Counted from the first letter of the stretch, positions 12,255 through 24,320 are shown. The stretch: DNA of 60,000 bases from Membranipora membranacea (GCA_914767715.1 OU612075.1:808001-868000); one strand, 5' to 3'. Translations and numbers: made by a program. The notes: generated by a model not told the origin, from the letters alone.

Positions 12255-12611
12255 GTGAGTAGTGTACTGCTGTCCTATCATTGAAATATTTAGGTACAGA
12301 TGATAGTCAGGGTCAAGGTGAGTAGCTGCTTGCTGTGGTTAGATATCAGACCTTATGTCAGGTAATCTAACAAAATTCATTCAAAGGTTTTGTGGCTCAT
12401 TATTTCAAGTAGAATTTTTTCAAGATCTGGATCAATTTTTTTGCATCGAGAACTAGCCTACCCCCTCTACATGTACACTTTTGAATTTTTGAGTGCAGTG
12501 ATAAAGTAATATTACATTTGTTATAGGTTATATGGATAACTCACTCTAATTTTAATAAAATGAAGCCAAACTAATATATCATAGTTAGCTACTGTTATTG
12601 TCACATTACAG

Positions 12612-12889
12612 ATCGTATGGCCGACGAAGACATGAATTATCCCCAGTCTAGAACTTACACTTATATCAGATGGAATATTTTGAAGAGGAGAAGAGTGCCA
12701 GCTACTCCAGCTGCTCCAGCTGCTCCAGCTACTCCTGCTTCTCCAGCTACTCCAACTACTCCGGCTGCTCAAGCTACTCCGGCTACTCCTGCTTCTCCGG
12801 CTGCTCCAGCTACTCCGGCTGCTCCAGTTACTCCGGCTGCTCCAGCTACTCCGGCTGCCGCAGCTACACCAGCTGCTCATGCTCCATGA
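12612..12889 (+). CDS. p10-only caspase copy: Ala/Pro/Thr tail exon
   Basis: Last exon after CATTACAG. After YIRWNILKRRR it encodes a run of about 50 residues built from PATPAAPA-like units (DNA period 15 bp, GCTCCAGCTACTCCG), stopping at TGA 12,887-12,889. The unit C exon keeps YIRW but has a different, Arg/Pro repeat. The antisense Ser/Arg open frame here is only a by-product of the repeat. Confidence 0.65.
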
Positions 12890-14550
12890 GAGAGCTTCAT
12901 GTAACGACACTGTTAAATTTGTTAGCTACTACTTTGAGGTGGAAAGATATATAATTTTAATCAATGATTTATTTTACATTCATTTACAGAGACACTGTAC
13001 TATTTATTGTCTAAAAGTGTTGGGGAAAGTTGTATTATATTATTTGAGTTGGAGTAGATGACATTTATCTGACCTTACATTATGTATATTTATATCAATT
13101 CAGAAGCTTTTCGGCATCAGAATCCTGTACAAATAAATGTATAATTAATAAATGACCTCTATTATAGTGATACGCTATTAATATTAACTGGTGATCAACT
13201 TGTGGTATAGCGTATCCTAAGACTCAGTAACTTTGAAAAGATGTGGTCTACTAAATCATATTATATTGAATGATTAAGATTCCGAAGGATCCAATTAATC
13301 ATCATGCAAAATAAACCAATGTTAGTTTTATAAGGCTTTGTAAAACTTGTGTTATGACCCTACGCACGAGCATCTCACTTGGTTGTGAATAAAAGCCAAT
13401 GAGGCAACGATGAGTGGGCTGTCAAAGAAACACTGCTATTTCCTTCTCAAAATAGTATAACAGATCCCGCATATGTTCGCTAAATTAGCGTAATCACGTA
13501 ATCCAGTAAATATCTCTCATCTCTCATCTGAGTATTCTCCCTCGGAGTATTGTTGCTCCTTTATCGAGAAGCTGAAGTTAAAGTATACATCAGTTAACTG
13601 AATGTTTATGTTGTACAGTATAATGAGACATGAGTCATGATTAAATTGCTGTTTCGGCCAAAGGAATATCATGAGCACAACAAGCTACATGGATCCGTTG
13701 ACGCACTAGCTAGTGACAATATAGTTTGGAGTTAATTAGCTTAAAACTATGCTATAGTATTGTTAGTAATTGGGCAGCAAGCAAGTACAAAGCGGTATGG
13801 TCAAACCAGGGCAATCCATGCATGGTAAAAATTATTGAAGGAAGTTGTGTGCCCATACTCAAGTTGTATGTTCATGGACAAGGGCATGGTGTGGATGCTT
13901 GTGTGTTTCATACTTTTCAATATGAGCCAATCATAGTTAAAAACACAATACTTTGACCAATTATTTGTTGTTTCCTGAAACTAGTGAGTCCACTCAGATC
14001 ATTTCACCACATTTATTATGACAAAACAGATCTACTACTTCTAGCAAGGACAGTCCTCCTTGCTTCTAGTAATACTACTTTGCACTTAGTACAAATACAA
14101 AGGTATCTAAAAAGTTTTATCCTATCTTCTGAGCATATTTTGATCTATTGTCTAGATGATGATAGCCTATATAGATAGGTTCACAATAAGAACTACTCAA
14201 TTGTATTGGTTCAAACAATCAATGAACTCCTTCATTGGTTCAAATCTGTGTGTAAGTTATTATTATTATTCAATCAATTCTTTGATGCACATTCTCTGAC
14301 ATACATTTAAGCATTCATTTGCAAAGTAAAATTTAAAAATATACCTGGTATGAGGCCAAAATACCTAATCTGTTGCTGGGAGCATTCTTACAGCACACAG
14401 CTGACATTGTAATTGTCCTGTTCAGAGGGATCAATTCTCAAGTAATTTCTATATCCCTGAGATATCTAAAACAGAGTGGTAAGGTAGCCTGGGCAGGCTG
14501 TCAGGGTCGACAGCCTGCGACTGCCTGCCCACTGGCTAGTGTTGAGGGGG
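12890..14550. other. Region with no recognised gene
   Basis: Downstream of the unit B caspase copy. AATAAA occurs near 13,134. At 14,487-14,540 there is an imperfect palindrome sharing its TAGCCTGGGCAGGCTGTC arm with the perfect one at 28,281. The short open frames show no recognisable protein. Confidence 0.6.
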
Positions 14551-14699
14551 GGGGGGAAGGGAAAGGAAGGGATTTAATATCTTGTCTTATATCAGACTAG
14601 GTTTTTATGTGCGGTTATCTGTTACAGTTTATTATTATAAGTACAAGCTGGATGACGGAGACATTTAACCAAGGAGTTACTCCTTGGCTTACCTTGAAG

Positions 14700-14762
14700 A
14701 GAATCAGATCACCAGATACAGCTGTCTGTGAGATCATCAGAATATCAGCAGAGGAGCACTAG
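14700..14762 (+). other. Exon-like SPDTAV cassette (best preserved)
   Basis: Reads SPDTAVCEIIRISAEEH with an uninterrupted frame and ends CACTAGG, where sister copies have CACAAGG, so the donor is damaged. Related copies are at 687, 3,650, 6,069 and 20,517. Confidence 0.4.
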
Positions 14763-15118
14763 GTTATTGATTATAACACATGAAGTATTAGGGATGAACA
14801 TGATAGGCCATAACTACGTATACATACACACACACACATGAATCGTCACCACAGGCTTTCTGAAGATGTATAGATTGGACTTAATTTACACTTATAAATG
14901 AAGTGATCTAGCGGAAGTGAAAACGGTATCTTTATATAATTATTTAATATTATCTGAACCTTTTCACCAAATATTTATTTTTTAAGACTTTTACCATAAT
15001 GATACAGATTCACAGCACATTACACCCTGGTTACATTCTATGTGATAGCTGACCATATATAGGATATTGGTCAGACTGTGACGTTATGCAGCCACAAAAT
15101 ATTTTCATAAATTGACAG

Positions 15119-15203
15119 ATTGGAGCTGACGAATTGATACAGGATAGTAAGAAGTGGTGTGAGATGATCAGATGCCTGAAGACCGGAGGACAATACAGCT
15201 CTC
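15119..15203 (+). other. Exon-like cassette GADELIQD..W
   Basis: After TTGACAG it reads IGADELIQDSKKWCEMIRCL and then KTGGQYSSP, up to a GTATAC donor-like site. It loosely parallels the GVVC-type cassettes (LMNDVISTQTRDGW...). Homology is uncertain. Confidence 0.3.
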
Positions 15204-16101
15204 CGGTATACGATTCTAGGCGGACATTATAGCTTCCCCTGTCTGAAGTAAATGAGATCACAACTCCATTCTTTGTAATGCGCAAACAGTGCGAATATCA
15301 TCATTATATTAAGTTATGATAGTAGTACTATTAGTTATACGATCTCTCAGCACACGGACAGGAGGAGGATAATCAACTGTTACGAGTCAAGTAGATATAT
15401 GACTGAGAAGACTAGCTGACTCAACTAACTGAAGTTGTCTGGTAGAGGTGTATTTATGTTAGATTTATGATTTGTGTCTGATCTCATATTTATATCTGAC
15501 CACTTCTGAACTATAACAGGTATTGCCAGATATATGACAAGACCTTACTCCTTAACTCTCAATACATAAACTGGATCAGGATGCTCAGTAATTGAACATA
15601 TGACGAAAAAAGTTGTCTAAACTAGCTGAAGCTGTTTGGCAGTCAGTTACTTTGGTCATTGTTGAATTTTTTGTCTGATCTCATATTTATTTCTGACCAT
15701 TTCATATGTATAACAGGTATTGTCACATGGTGAATGATATGGAGTGAGCTCCCATGTGATACTGGAGAGGGAGGGAATAAGCTCACGATCAGCTGAAGAC
15801 ATGCCAAAGATGTACTAGGTATGTAGATGGAAGTATAGAATGTCACACATGTTAGCGATGTGACGAATGTTGTGATGGGTATAACGGGGAGTATTGTTAT
15901 GTTAGTTTATTATGTAAAGTCATGACTTCATGAGTGCTGAATAATTGAGAAACTTAGGGCACCAAATTTTTCTCGATGATGAGGCTGAAAACTCAACAGT
16001 AGCCCAGTTTTTCTCTTCTTTTGTCTGATATCTGTCTCAACACAACAGAATCTTGGCGCAGCAGGCAAATGAGTCCAAGTCACAAAACCTAACAGGTGTT
16101 T

Positions 16102-16223
16102 TGTATAATAATTCACCATTTTACAACCTTTTGAAAACTGAACAAATCGGAAATAGTTTTCACTTATTTTAATTGGAAGATAATACTGAATATTTTAGGA
16201 AAGGTTGTAAAATGGTGAATTAT
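16102..16223. repeat. Short inverted repeat with 23 bp arms
   Basis: AATTCACCATTTTACAACCT (near 16,110-16,130) pairs with AGGTTGTAAAATGGTGAATT (near 16,202-16,221). No target duplication was identified. Confidence 0.5.
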
Positions 16224-16804
16224 AATTCAGCGCCCCTGCTATGTTTGTGTCTACTGATACAGTGCAGCTCTCTTTTGTAAAGGGCTTCACTTATGTTACA
16301 GACGATATCTTCTAATATGATGCTACGAGTTGCAGTAAATAGATTAACTTCCGCTCTTGATTGCAGCAACAAAAAAAACCTATTATGTATATTATGTAGA
16401 TGGTTACACTTATACTGTAGTCCGAGAGTGTGAGAAGAGAACACTGGTTTGAAACAGTGAGTAAAGAGGTTGAGTATAATATCCGTACCCTCTCCCACAG
16501 TGTCTCACAACCGCTGATATTTTTCATTCACCTATGATTGAACTTGATCAGCTAAGTTGATTTGTAAACTGCAACCGTGACGCCTAACCTTCATAAGTTT
16601 CAATTGTTACTGAGGTTTAACATTTACTGTTGAAAGTTGAATTAGTTAAGATAAGCTGCCTTGAGAGCTTCAAACATTTATATGCAACTTCTCTAAGATA
16701 ATCTGCTGCTTATCCAACCATAACTCCATCTGTATCAGTATGAAGGTGAAGGTTGTATCTTGTAACATCTTATTTACTTTATTGATGATATATTATTACT
16801 TTAG

Positions 16805-16880
16805 TTGAGCTGTGGTGTAAACAGCACACAGAAGATAGTAGACTCATACCAGGAGTAGTCTGCTGTCCGCGGGTTACCAG
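16805..16880 (+). other. Exon-like GVVC cassette
   Basis: Reads ELWCKQHTEDSRLIPGVVCC and then PRVT, ending CCAG/GTAAGC, a strong donor. Compare 17,584-17,656 (DDVIRT..RSGVVCCL, then a stop), 18,704-18,830 and 32,252-32,331. A repeated exon family of unknown identity. Confidence 0.35.
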
Positions 16881-17583
16881 GTAAGCTGCCCACATCACGT
16901 CATGAGCATGCGAGAAAATAAAGTTATACTTTGATATTTTGTACATACTCACCATTTTCAGGTATCAAATATATATGTTCACAAATTTTTGATTAAGAAA
17001 TTAGCCTACAACAATGTAATACTTTTGTTTCCCTTAGATAGTAGCCGGGGTTTCATTGTAACATTCCTTGTAACATTTAAATACTGTACTTGATTTGTTG
17101 TCAGTATTTGATGTTGGCTGCTTATTCGGAGTTGTCTGACACCTCATTGTTGTTATCTGGTTAGGTATATCAGACCGAATAGTTTGCTTGTCTTGTGGTG
17201 CGGTGAACTTATGTTTTTTAGTTGCAGTAATGAAGCTGATTGACTGGTGTATGAGTCGAGTAATATCAAACTGTTGGAGTGACTGATGTGATTCGAATTA
17301 TACATGAGAAGATCAAGTACCACACGCGAAAACATGTAAACTCAAAAATCATGATACCACCAAACAACCATTCTATTTTGCAGTTAGAGTTGTTACAAAA
17401 GTGTTCATGTGTCAGACAACTCTACAACCTCAATGACACCAAAGGATCAATAACACCAAAGTTTGATGGAGTGTCTAGTAGTTATGTTATAATCGATTGG
17501 CTCACCTGTCCAGTCTGCTGTATTTCTCTGTAATTTGGGTAACCTCAAGGTAGAATGTCATGACCCTCTACTTTAACTTATAG

Positions 17584-17656
17584 CTGACTGATGATGTGAT
17601 CAGGACCAAGATATACATTAATACCTTCAGATCTGGAGTTGTCTGCTGTCTGTGAG
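17584..17656 (+). pseudogene. Exon-like GVVC cassette (ends in stop)
   Basis: LTDDVIRTKIYINTFRSGVV then CCL and TGA. Preceded by CTTATAG. Confidence 0.3.
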
Positions 17657-18174
17657 GGAGGGGAGATAATATGGATGTATGAGTAATAATCTGTTAACAT
17701 CATGTATGCATGATCGATGTAAATAATTCCTTGATCTACACTATGGGATGAAAATCTAATTTAGAAACCTGTCTTAGCGAAATCATAGTTACATTGTGTA
17801 TATATAGTGTACCAGTGTTCTGGAGAACCTAATAGCCTTGAGTAGTAAAGCATCTGCAGGGAAAAATGTTACAAACATGTTTCATATGTTGAGACCTTTG
17901 CTAGCTAAGATTCACCCACCTTTTAAACTTGATATAAGCTCCCACCGTATGTGCTGAACATACGGTGCTAGCTAAGATTAAGTCAGCACTAAATCACGAG
18001 CTTTAATCCCCTAGGGTATATAAACTGTGTTCATTGGATATAAAAGAGAGTTCTTTTTCCACACTTGGTAATGTTTTAGTACTAGGCTGGATAAGTGGTC
18101 TCTGCATTGTTTTGTGGTGTGTTGATTTGGAGTTGATAACTACCCCAAATCATCTACTATATTATATAAACCAT

Positions 18175-18260
18175 AAACATATTAATATGTTTATGATATA
18201 AACATATTAATATGTTTATGATATAAACATATTAATATGTTTATGATATAAGCATATTGC
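18175..18260. repeat. Tandem palindromic repeat
   Basis: Three tandem copies of a ~25 bp unit whose core, AAACATATTAATATGTTT, is itself palindromic. Confidence 0.85.
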
Positions 18261-18312
18261 GTAATTGCCAATTTTGTCAGGTTTTTCTGCGCAATGAAGT
18301 TAGACGCCTACA

Positions 18313-18427
18313 GTGACATACTTCTCTGATCACACTACACTAACAGGAAGTTACCTTCCACACCTGAGAGTTGAGAGACACACTCTGGTACTAGAGACTT
18401 TACTGACAAGATACCATCTCTATACAG
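18313..18427 (+). other. Candidate exon TGSYL..LYTG (unit B/C boundary)
   Basis: Counterpart of 4,437-4,530. The TTLTGSYL...LETLLTRYHLYTG frame is open and ends at CAG/GTGTGT. The AG found at the start in unit A is absent, so splicing would need the more distant CTACAG at about 18,308-18,313. Confidence 0.4.
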
Positions 18428-18703
18428 GTGTGTGGCTTATATTACTAGTCCTTCCTTTATCTCAGCTACATCACAGACTCAACACTCAGACTGGTGAGAT
18501 GATGAGGACACCTAGCCACCATTCGGTGATACCCTAGTGATAAAAAGAGTAACACTACAAATACTGTATTAAGTCAGTCAGTTATGTCTTATGCCTTATT
18601 GCCAACTTTGGATGTGTTATCATGATGATTCGACTAAAGATGACACAAGACCAATTATCATGACCTCTCCTCTATTCTGTTGCTCATTTCTTGTAACTTC
18701 TAG

Positions 18704-18830
18704 CTTGATGAATGATGTGATCAGCACACAGACCAGAGATGGATGGATTGAGATCCTCAGATCAGGAGTTGTCTGTAGTTTGTGTGAAAAGAGAGATTCT
18801 GAATCATATGATGAAACGCTGTCAATCTCA
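18704..18830 (+). other. Exon-like GVVC cassette (open frame)
   Basis: After CTTCTAG it reads LMNDVISTQTRDGWIEILRS then GVVCSLCEKRDSESYDE to a stop. It has the longest open frame of this cassette family. Confidence 0.35.
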
Positions 18831-19122
18831 TGACATGTAAGAACCAAGTAAGTGATACCTAGATCAAGTATACTTAAAATACTGCTGCCACTCAGGGAAA
18901 TGTGTACTCTTTGAGTTCTGTGTAGCTAAAGAAAACCAATTGAGGCTCCAATGGGCAAATGATTTGCATAAACTGATGTCAAAATCAGAGTATGAAATTA
19001 ATGCACTGGTTGTTGACGTCATTGTTTTTAACTAGTAAGACGGTAATTATTTCAACCTGATCATTAATTGTATACCCTGATTTTGGCGATAAGTTTGTGC
19101 AAATAACTTGCTCATTGGGTGA

Positions 19123-19801
19123 CTGTAACAGTCAGCAAATAGCATACCATGACTGATAACTATGACTTATCACATAAACAAATCCTAAAGCTATCTCATG
19201 CAAAACTTCCTATTATAGCATAGTGAAAGCTTTCTTCATTGTTCAATTGTACACTGCCTACATATACCATAATGTAACGTTTACAGTGCGTGGTGTATTA
19301 TAGGTGTAGTTTTACAGGATCATGTTGATTCGTAATAACTGTAAAGAACAGTTGAAAGATAAGTAAGTTGACGTACAGTGAAATCTATGTGGTAAAAGGC
19401 ACATCATAAAGCAGAGAAATAGCTTTGCAATAACATACAAAATAGAGAATGTTTCAATACATCAAATTGTAGGACGTATAAAATCAAGTATGTTGGAAGG
19501 ATTATTTACCTTATTAGCCTTATTAGCACACAGTACATTATGTCAGCTGAGTTAAAGTAAAGGTTAAATGTTTTGTATGTGACAATCTGCCATGAGCTAA
19601 TAGCTAGATGATGATCTGCGCCAGAGGAGCTCATGGCAAAGAGTGAAATCATTATGGTATATGTAGGCAGTGTACAATTGAACAATGAAGAAAGCTTTCA
19701 CTATGCTATAATAGGAAGTTTTGCATGAGATAGCTTTAGGATTTGTTTATGTGATAAGTCATAGTTATCAGTCATGGTATGCTATTTGCTGACTGTTACA
19801 G
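19123..19801. mobile_element. Foldback DNA transposon, TNA target (Harbinger-like?)
   Basis: 679 bp with 152 bp terminal inverted repeats (19,123-19,274 and 19,650-19,801) that look identical by eye. The ends are CTGTAACAGTCAGC, flanked by TGA (19,120-19,122 and 19,802-19,804). The equivalent site in unit A (about 5,330-5,345) is uninterrupted. A 3 bp TNA duplication suggests PIF/Harbinger-type, but no transposase is present. Identical arms indicate a recent insertion. Confidence 0.8.
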
Positions 19802-20516
19802 TGACAATGATGAGATGGTAGCCTCTTTTTGATATTTTTGAGCTTTACAATAGGCACACATTTCCCTGAGTGGCAGCAATAGTTTAAGCGCAAGTTAGCC
19901 AAGATAACAGATGGCCTGTATTTGGAATTGCTCCCCCTCTACTGATAAGCCGCAGTCAGGAGTCCTGAAGTTTAATATCAGTAGAGAGGAGTAATGCTGA
20001 ATATAGGACAATTAGATCAGACATGATCTTAGATATATCCTATGTGATGAGAAACTTACAGTATTGAGGATAGCTACCTCACTGACTGAACCCTAGGAGT
20101 GTATATACAGTAGCTTTGGATCACTGGGTTTGCACAATATCCTTGTAGTCTATGTGTTATGTAGATAGTGAGAGCTTCCTCACCTTCTTAGTAATGCTAT
20201 CATACTTGACAGGATAAGTTGTCAGTTTTTTGGCTGGGTGTTAATCTGGAGTTCTCTGACATTCTACGTTGTGTGATCACATGCCTTTACTTTTATTTTT
20301 TTAATGGTTAATTGACTGATTTAATGATGTATGAGACTCGATTTGGCTCGTTGCATACATCATCAAATCCGTCAACTACAACACACAGAAAATTGTTCAC
20401 AGAAACATAAAAATATGCAAACCCAGTCAGAAATTCTGATGTCAGAGCTTTTATGTTTCACTTTATATTACAGCTAATAGATTGATGATGAAGTTTGTGT
20501 GGAGTTTATGAAATCC

Positions 20517-20571
20517 AGATCACCAGATACAGCTGTGTCAGAGCTTATTAGAATATGAGCAGAGTCACAAG
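20517..20571 (+). pseudogene. Exon-like SPDTAV cassette (unit C, stop)
   Basis: Reads SPDTAVSELIRI then TGA, then AESQ. Lacks the extra G of units A and B but has an in-frame stop. Confidence 0.35.
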
Positions 20572-21005
20572 GTAATCTATCATAACTGGTTATACTTAGT
20601 AGTATAAATGTGGTGCAGTTTGGTTGTTAATACAATATTAAATCTTATTAGACAATATTACTACAAATGGGAGTTATTTACTCTCTGAAGTAGAAGTTCA
20701 GAGAGAGAGAACAACTCCATATTATTGAAGGCTGATTTACACAATTTATAAACTTCATGAGTTGTCTGGCAACCTGACCAAGCTCAATTAAACAGTTACA
20801 TGTTAAGATATGCCAATTGCTCTATGAACTCGTTGTGTAGATCCCATACATTGTTACTTATTTATATACTGATGTCCCTCTAAGCCTGTTCATACCTACA
20901 TGAAGACCACATCCTTAATGTCTAGTCAATATGTAATACAGTATAGTAATATTGAGAATTACACAACTATTATCATTAATTACCACATTATTTCCTTAAT
21001 TTCAG

Positions 21006-21129
21006 ATGCCTGTATAGTTCGCTGTAGATATATGACCTTGAGTGATGAAGCTGTCATATATGGACATCACACAGAAATCGTTAATATGGTACCAGGACTG
21101 CTGTGGTCTTCACTAAGGCCAACAGAAAG
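21006..21129 (+). other. Candidate 124 bp exon (unit C), family unknown
   Basis: Encodes DACIVRCRYMTLSDEAVIYG through SLRPTER, bounded by TTTCAG and AAAG/GTTTGT. As the copy upstream of the intact caspase domain, it is the best candidate for a real 5' exon of that gene. Confidence 0.4.
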
Positions 21130-21789
21130 GTTTGTAAGCACTTTTCACATATCAGCTATCAACATATACTGACAAGCCTTGTGAGAGATGAGACCCCTTC
21201 CCTCTACCACAAACAAGGCTTGTCAATATAAGCTATGTGACTTTGAAACATAAATTATTTAAACAATTGCCTAATGTAAAATCGCAATATATATTGTTAA
21301 TGTGGATATTTTCTGATGATGGGAAAGAACAAAAGCTGAAAGCAAGTCTTTGGGATACAGTTGAATGGTTGTTTTTTTCCACGTTGATCATTGACATTGG
21401 CATTTGCAGATGGAGTCCACCAGAGAATTTTATAAAATGGTGATAATTCTACATTGAGAGCCAAGTTATACTTAGGATTTGTGTCGACTCAACACACAGA
21501 AAAGGTATTCTGATGAAAGGATATCACAGAGAGAATGTATATTAGCCTCTACTGGATCACCTGATATCAGAGTTCTTCACCAGTAAGTGTGAGGTATAAT
21601 CCCTCTTAGGTTATTCTACTGAGTCACTCTTGACTCTGTGCCTCTCAAACGTAAATAGTTGTCTTCATAAGAAAGGACATCAAAGAGCCTGGTAGGATCA
21701 CCTCTTGACCTCTCAGAATTACCCAGACTCAGCACCGACAAAGTCTGTCTTTGTTTCATGTGTATCGTATGATAAACTACTGATACAGC

Positions 21790-23430
21790 TGGTGGAAGGT
21801 GAATAATTAGATCTAGGCTGTAAAGTAGTATATTTTAATACTCACTGTAGCTCCATGTTATATCAGGTTTTAGCACAACGCATACTGGCCAATTCACAGG
21901 GGAGACGACTGCTATAACTCTTATTTAACTTAGGGGTAGTAGAAAGGTATGATAATATATATGTTTTATTTCCTGTAGGTAGTGACATATAAGCTGACTG
22001 GAGAAGTCTGTTAGAAACCAGGGAAGCTGCTCCAGTGTCCGCTTACTCCTGTCAGTATGTATACAGTACAATACAGAGAAGTCACTGGAAGAAATATCAC
22101 TACACCTCCTGGTATGTAGTCCTGTCATTACGTCATAACATAACACAGTCACAGGTCTGTCGTATTCAATTTAACTCGAGTTGAGCATTTGGGTGAAAAA
22201 TTAGGCGTTTTTCCTGCATCTCATTAAGAGGTCCTATATGACTTGGCAATTATTTTAGTTTGAGAATTGTATAAAAATTGGCCAAATTGCAGACCATAAA
22301 ACCTCGGTTTTTGTGGTCACTCACTGTATACAAATGCTTTAAACATGACATCATAACATAGTTCCTTATTTCAATCTGACACATGGCTGAGATATCCTGC
22401 CTGATTACCAAGCCCATGGTCTGGTCTGACAGTAAAAGAAATGGTAAAATGAGGTGATTTTCTACCATTAAAACAACCGTCCTCGATGTCGCAGCATGAA
22501 ATCATATATGCCTTGAGACTCGAAATAGACGGTGTGAATATATGAACTGCCTAAAGTTTAGTTTAGAATTCATGAAAAACATACGAATATTTATCTACCC
22601 TTGTAACTGTGGTCCAAAAATGATTAGATCTAGGCTGTAAAGTAATATATTTTAATACTCACTGTAGCTCCATGTTATATCAGGCTTTAGCACAACGCAT
22701 ACTGGCCAATTCACAGGGGTGACAACTACCATAACTCTTATTGAGCTTTGCGCTAGTAAAAGTTATGATAACTTATATGGTCTTTATTCTGTAGATAGTG
22801 ACTTATAAGCTTACTGGAGAAGTTTTTTAGGAATCAGGCGACCGGCTCCAGTGTCCGCTTACTCCTCTCAGTATGTATACAGTACAATACAGAGAAGTCA
22901 CCGGAACAAATATCACTACACCTCCAGGTATGTAGTCCTGTCATTACGTCATAACATAACACAGTCACAGGTCTGTCGTATTCAAATGCATGTAGTATTT
23001 TAGCTCGAGTTGAGCATTTGGGTGAAAAATTAGGTGTTTTTCCTGCATCTCAGCAAGAGCTCCTATATTACTCGGCGAATTCCTTTGTTAGAAAATTGAA
23101 TAAAAAAATGGCAGAATTGCAGACCACTTAGTCTCGGTTTCTGCGGTCACCCATTGAGAATAAAAATGAATTGAACATCAAAAATAAATTTTGAGTTTTG
23201 ATTTCAGTTTGTGACACGTGGCTGAGATGTATCACCTAATTACTCTTCCCTCAATGTTGCAGCATGATGTCATATTTGCCTTGAGACTGTCTTGACAAAA
23301 ACTTACTGGAAATAGACTGAGCAAATATGTGAACTGCCTGGAGTTTAAAATTGATGAAAAGATGAACTTCCCCTTATAACTGTGGTCCAAAAATTGGCTG
23401 CCGTGATAAGGGTAAGATTTACCTGGAACC
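21790..23430. repeat. Tandem duplication inside unit C
   Basis: 21,790-22,612 is followed by a second copy from 22,622 to about 23,430. The first half matches unit A details (for example the GAGGTCCTATATGACTTG stretch and the CATGACATCATAACATA block). The second matches unit B (CTCCTATATTACTCGG, the ATGAATTGAACATC block). Confidence 0.75.
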
Positions 23431-23884
23431 AATCACAAGAGTTATATATCTTTGTTAACTTTACTAGGTCTATCTACGCAATGAGATCTGAGACATACTC
23501 CCTTATTGATACAAGTATATAGTGACGTAGTCGCGGACTGACTTTGAGAACGTCTTCTATCAGTTTACTATATGCAGCTCTGCTGTTGCAGTCAGAGTTT
23601 AAAGACAGATGTGGTATGAATATCACCATGTCAACGGAGTCTGACTCTAAACTACTACTATCAACTTAAGTTCAAGCAATGTGAACTCGTGTTAGTTAAG
23701 ATCAGAGTCTGACTCTAAATGTGAACACATATTAACATAGTGATATGCTGGGTTCGCTGCCTCATTGATATAACTCTATTAGTACATCTGATACTAAATC
23801 CTCTTATAATTATTTGTCCAGTATTCAGTCTAAGCTGCCGCAAAGTACGAAGAAACAGGCAGCAGATTGGTTAAACATCAATAG

Positions 23885-24140
23885 GCATAACATAATATAT
23901 ATATCCAATATAACATTACATTTATATCCAGTATAACATAATATATATCCAATATAACATTATATACATATCCATTATAACATAATATATATATATATAT
24001 ATCCAGTATAACATAATATATACATATCAAGTATAACATAATATATATCCAGTATAACATAATATATATATCCAACATAACATAATATATATCCAATATA
24101 ACATAATATGTATATCCAATATAACATAATATATATATAT
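23885..24140. repeat. AT-rich minisatellite (unit C)
   Basis: Longer counterpart of the array at 10,465-10,660, with TCCAGTATAACATAATATAT-type units. Confidence 0.8.
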
Positions 24141-24320
24141 ATATCCAATATATATGTCTTTTTATTGTGTTATTTAATGTGATAATTATATCTTTTGCAA
24201 GATGCTGTGAATCTCATGTGCTTAAAATTACATGCGTACGTTCTCCCTCCCTATCAATTACACAATATTCAGAAATTCTTTTATATCATTTTACGAGAAA
24301 GATAAGCTTTGTCATGTCAG

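Larger units (their letters stand above)
11160..12889 (+). pseudogene. p10-only caspase copy (p20 deleted)
   Basis: Four exons, 11,160-11,396, 11,635-11,744, 12,014-12,254 and 12,612-12,889, align one-to-one with the last four exons of the unit C caspase and keep phase throughout. They encode the p20/p10 linker (APEPLPP, ADLIIMQSSFD), the p10 start with S1-pocket Arg in VSPR, GSAFIRALVVTLYKFAGQFD, PKMISTLTDLRKLYLRPG and a tail. Both p20 exons, with catalytic His and Cys, are gone, so it cannot be a protease. The first exon needs one base from the missing upstream exon. An internal ATG at 11,171 could start a p10-only protein. Open frames and intact splice sites allow a recent pseudogene or an expressed protease-dead homologue. 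AATAAA near 13,134 may be its poly(A) signal. Confidence 0.75.
5382..19855 (+). repeat. Caspase-array unit B
   Basis: Second tandem copy, about 14.5 kb, inflated by a 1.75 kb foldback transposon (7,370-9,117) and another at 19,123-19,801. It contains the p10-only caspase copy at 11,160-12,889 and several exon-like cassettes between 14,700 and 18,830. The stretch 10,010-12,260 is collinear with 23,430-26,720 of unit C except for the ~870 bp p20 deletion. Confidence 0.8.

Noticed and set aside
12521-12910. Minus-strand Ser/Arg-rich open frame of 129 codons
   Set aside because: It is the antisense of the Ala/Pro/Thr repeat exon, whose 15 bp period keeps several frames open.
13726-13956. 76-codon + strand open frame
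   Set aside because: No recognisable motif, no splice context, not conserved in the other units.
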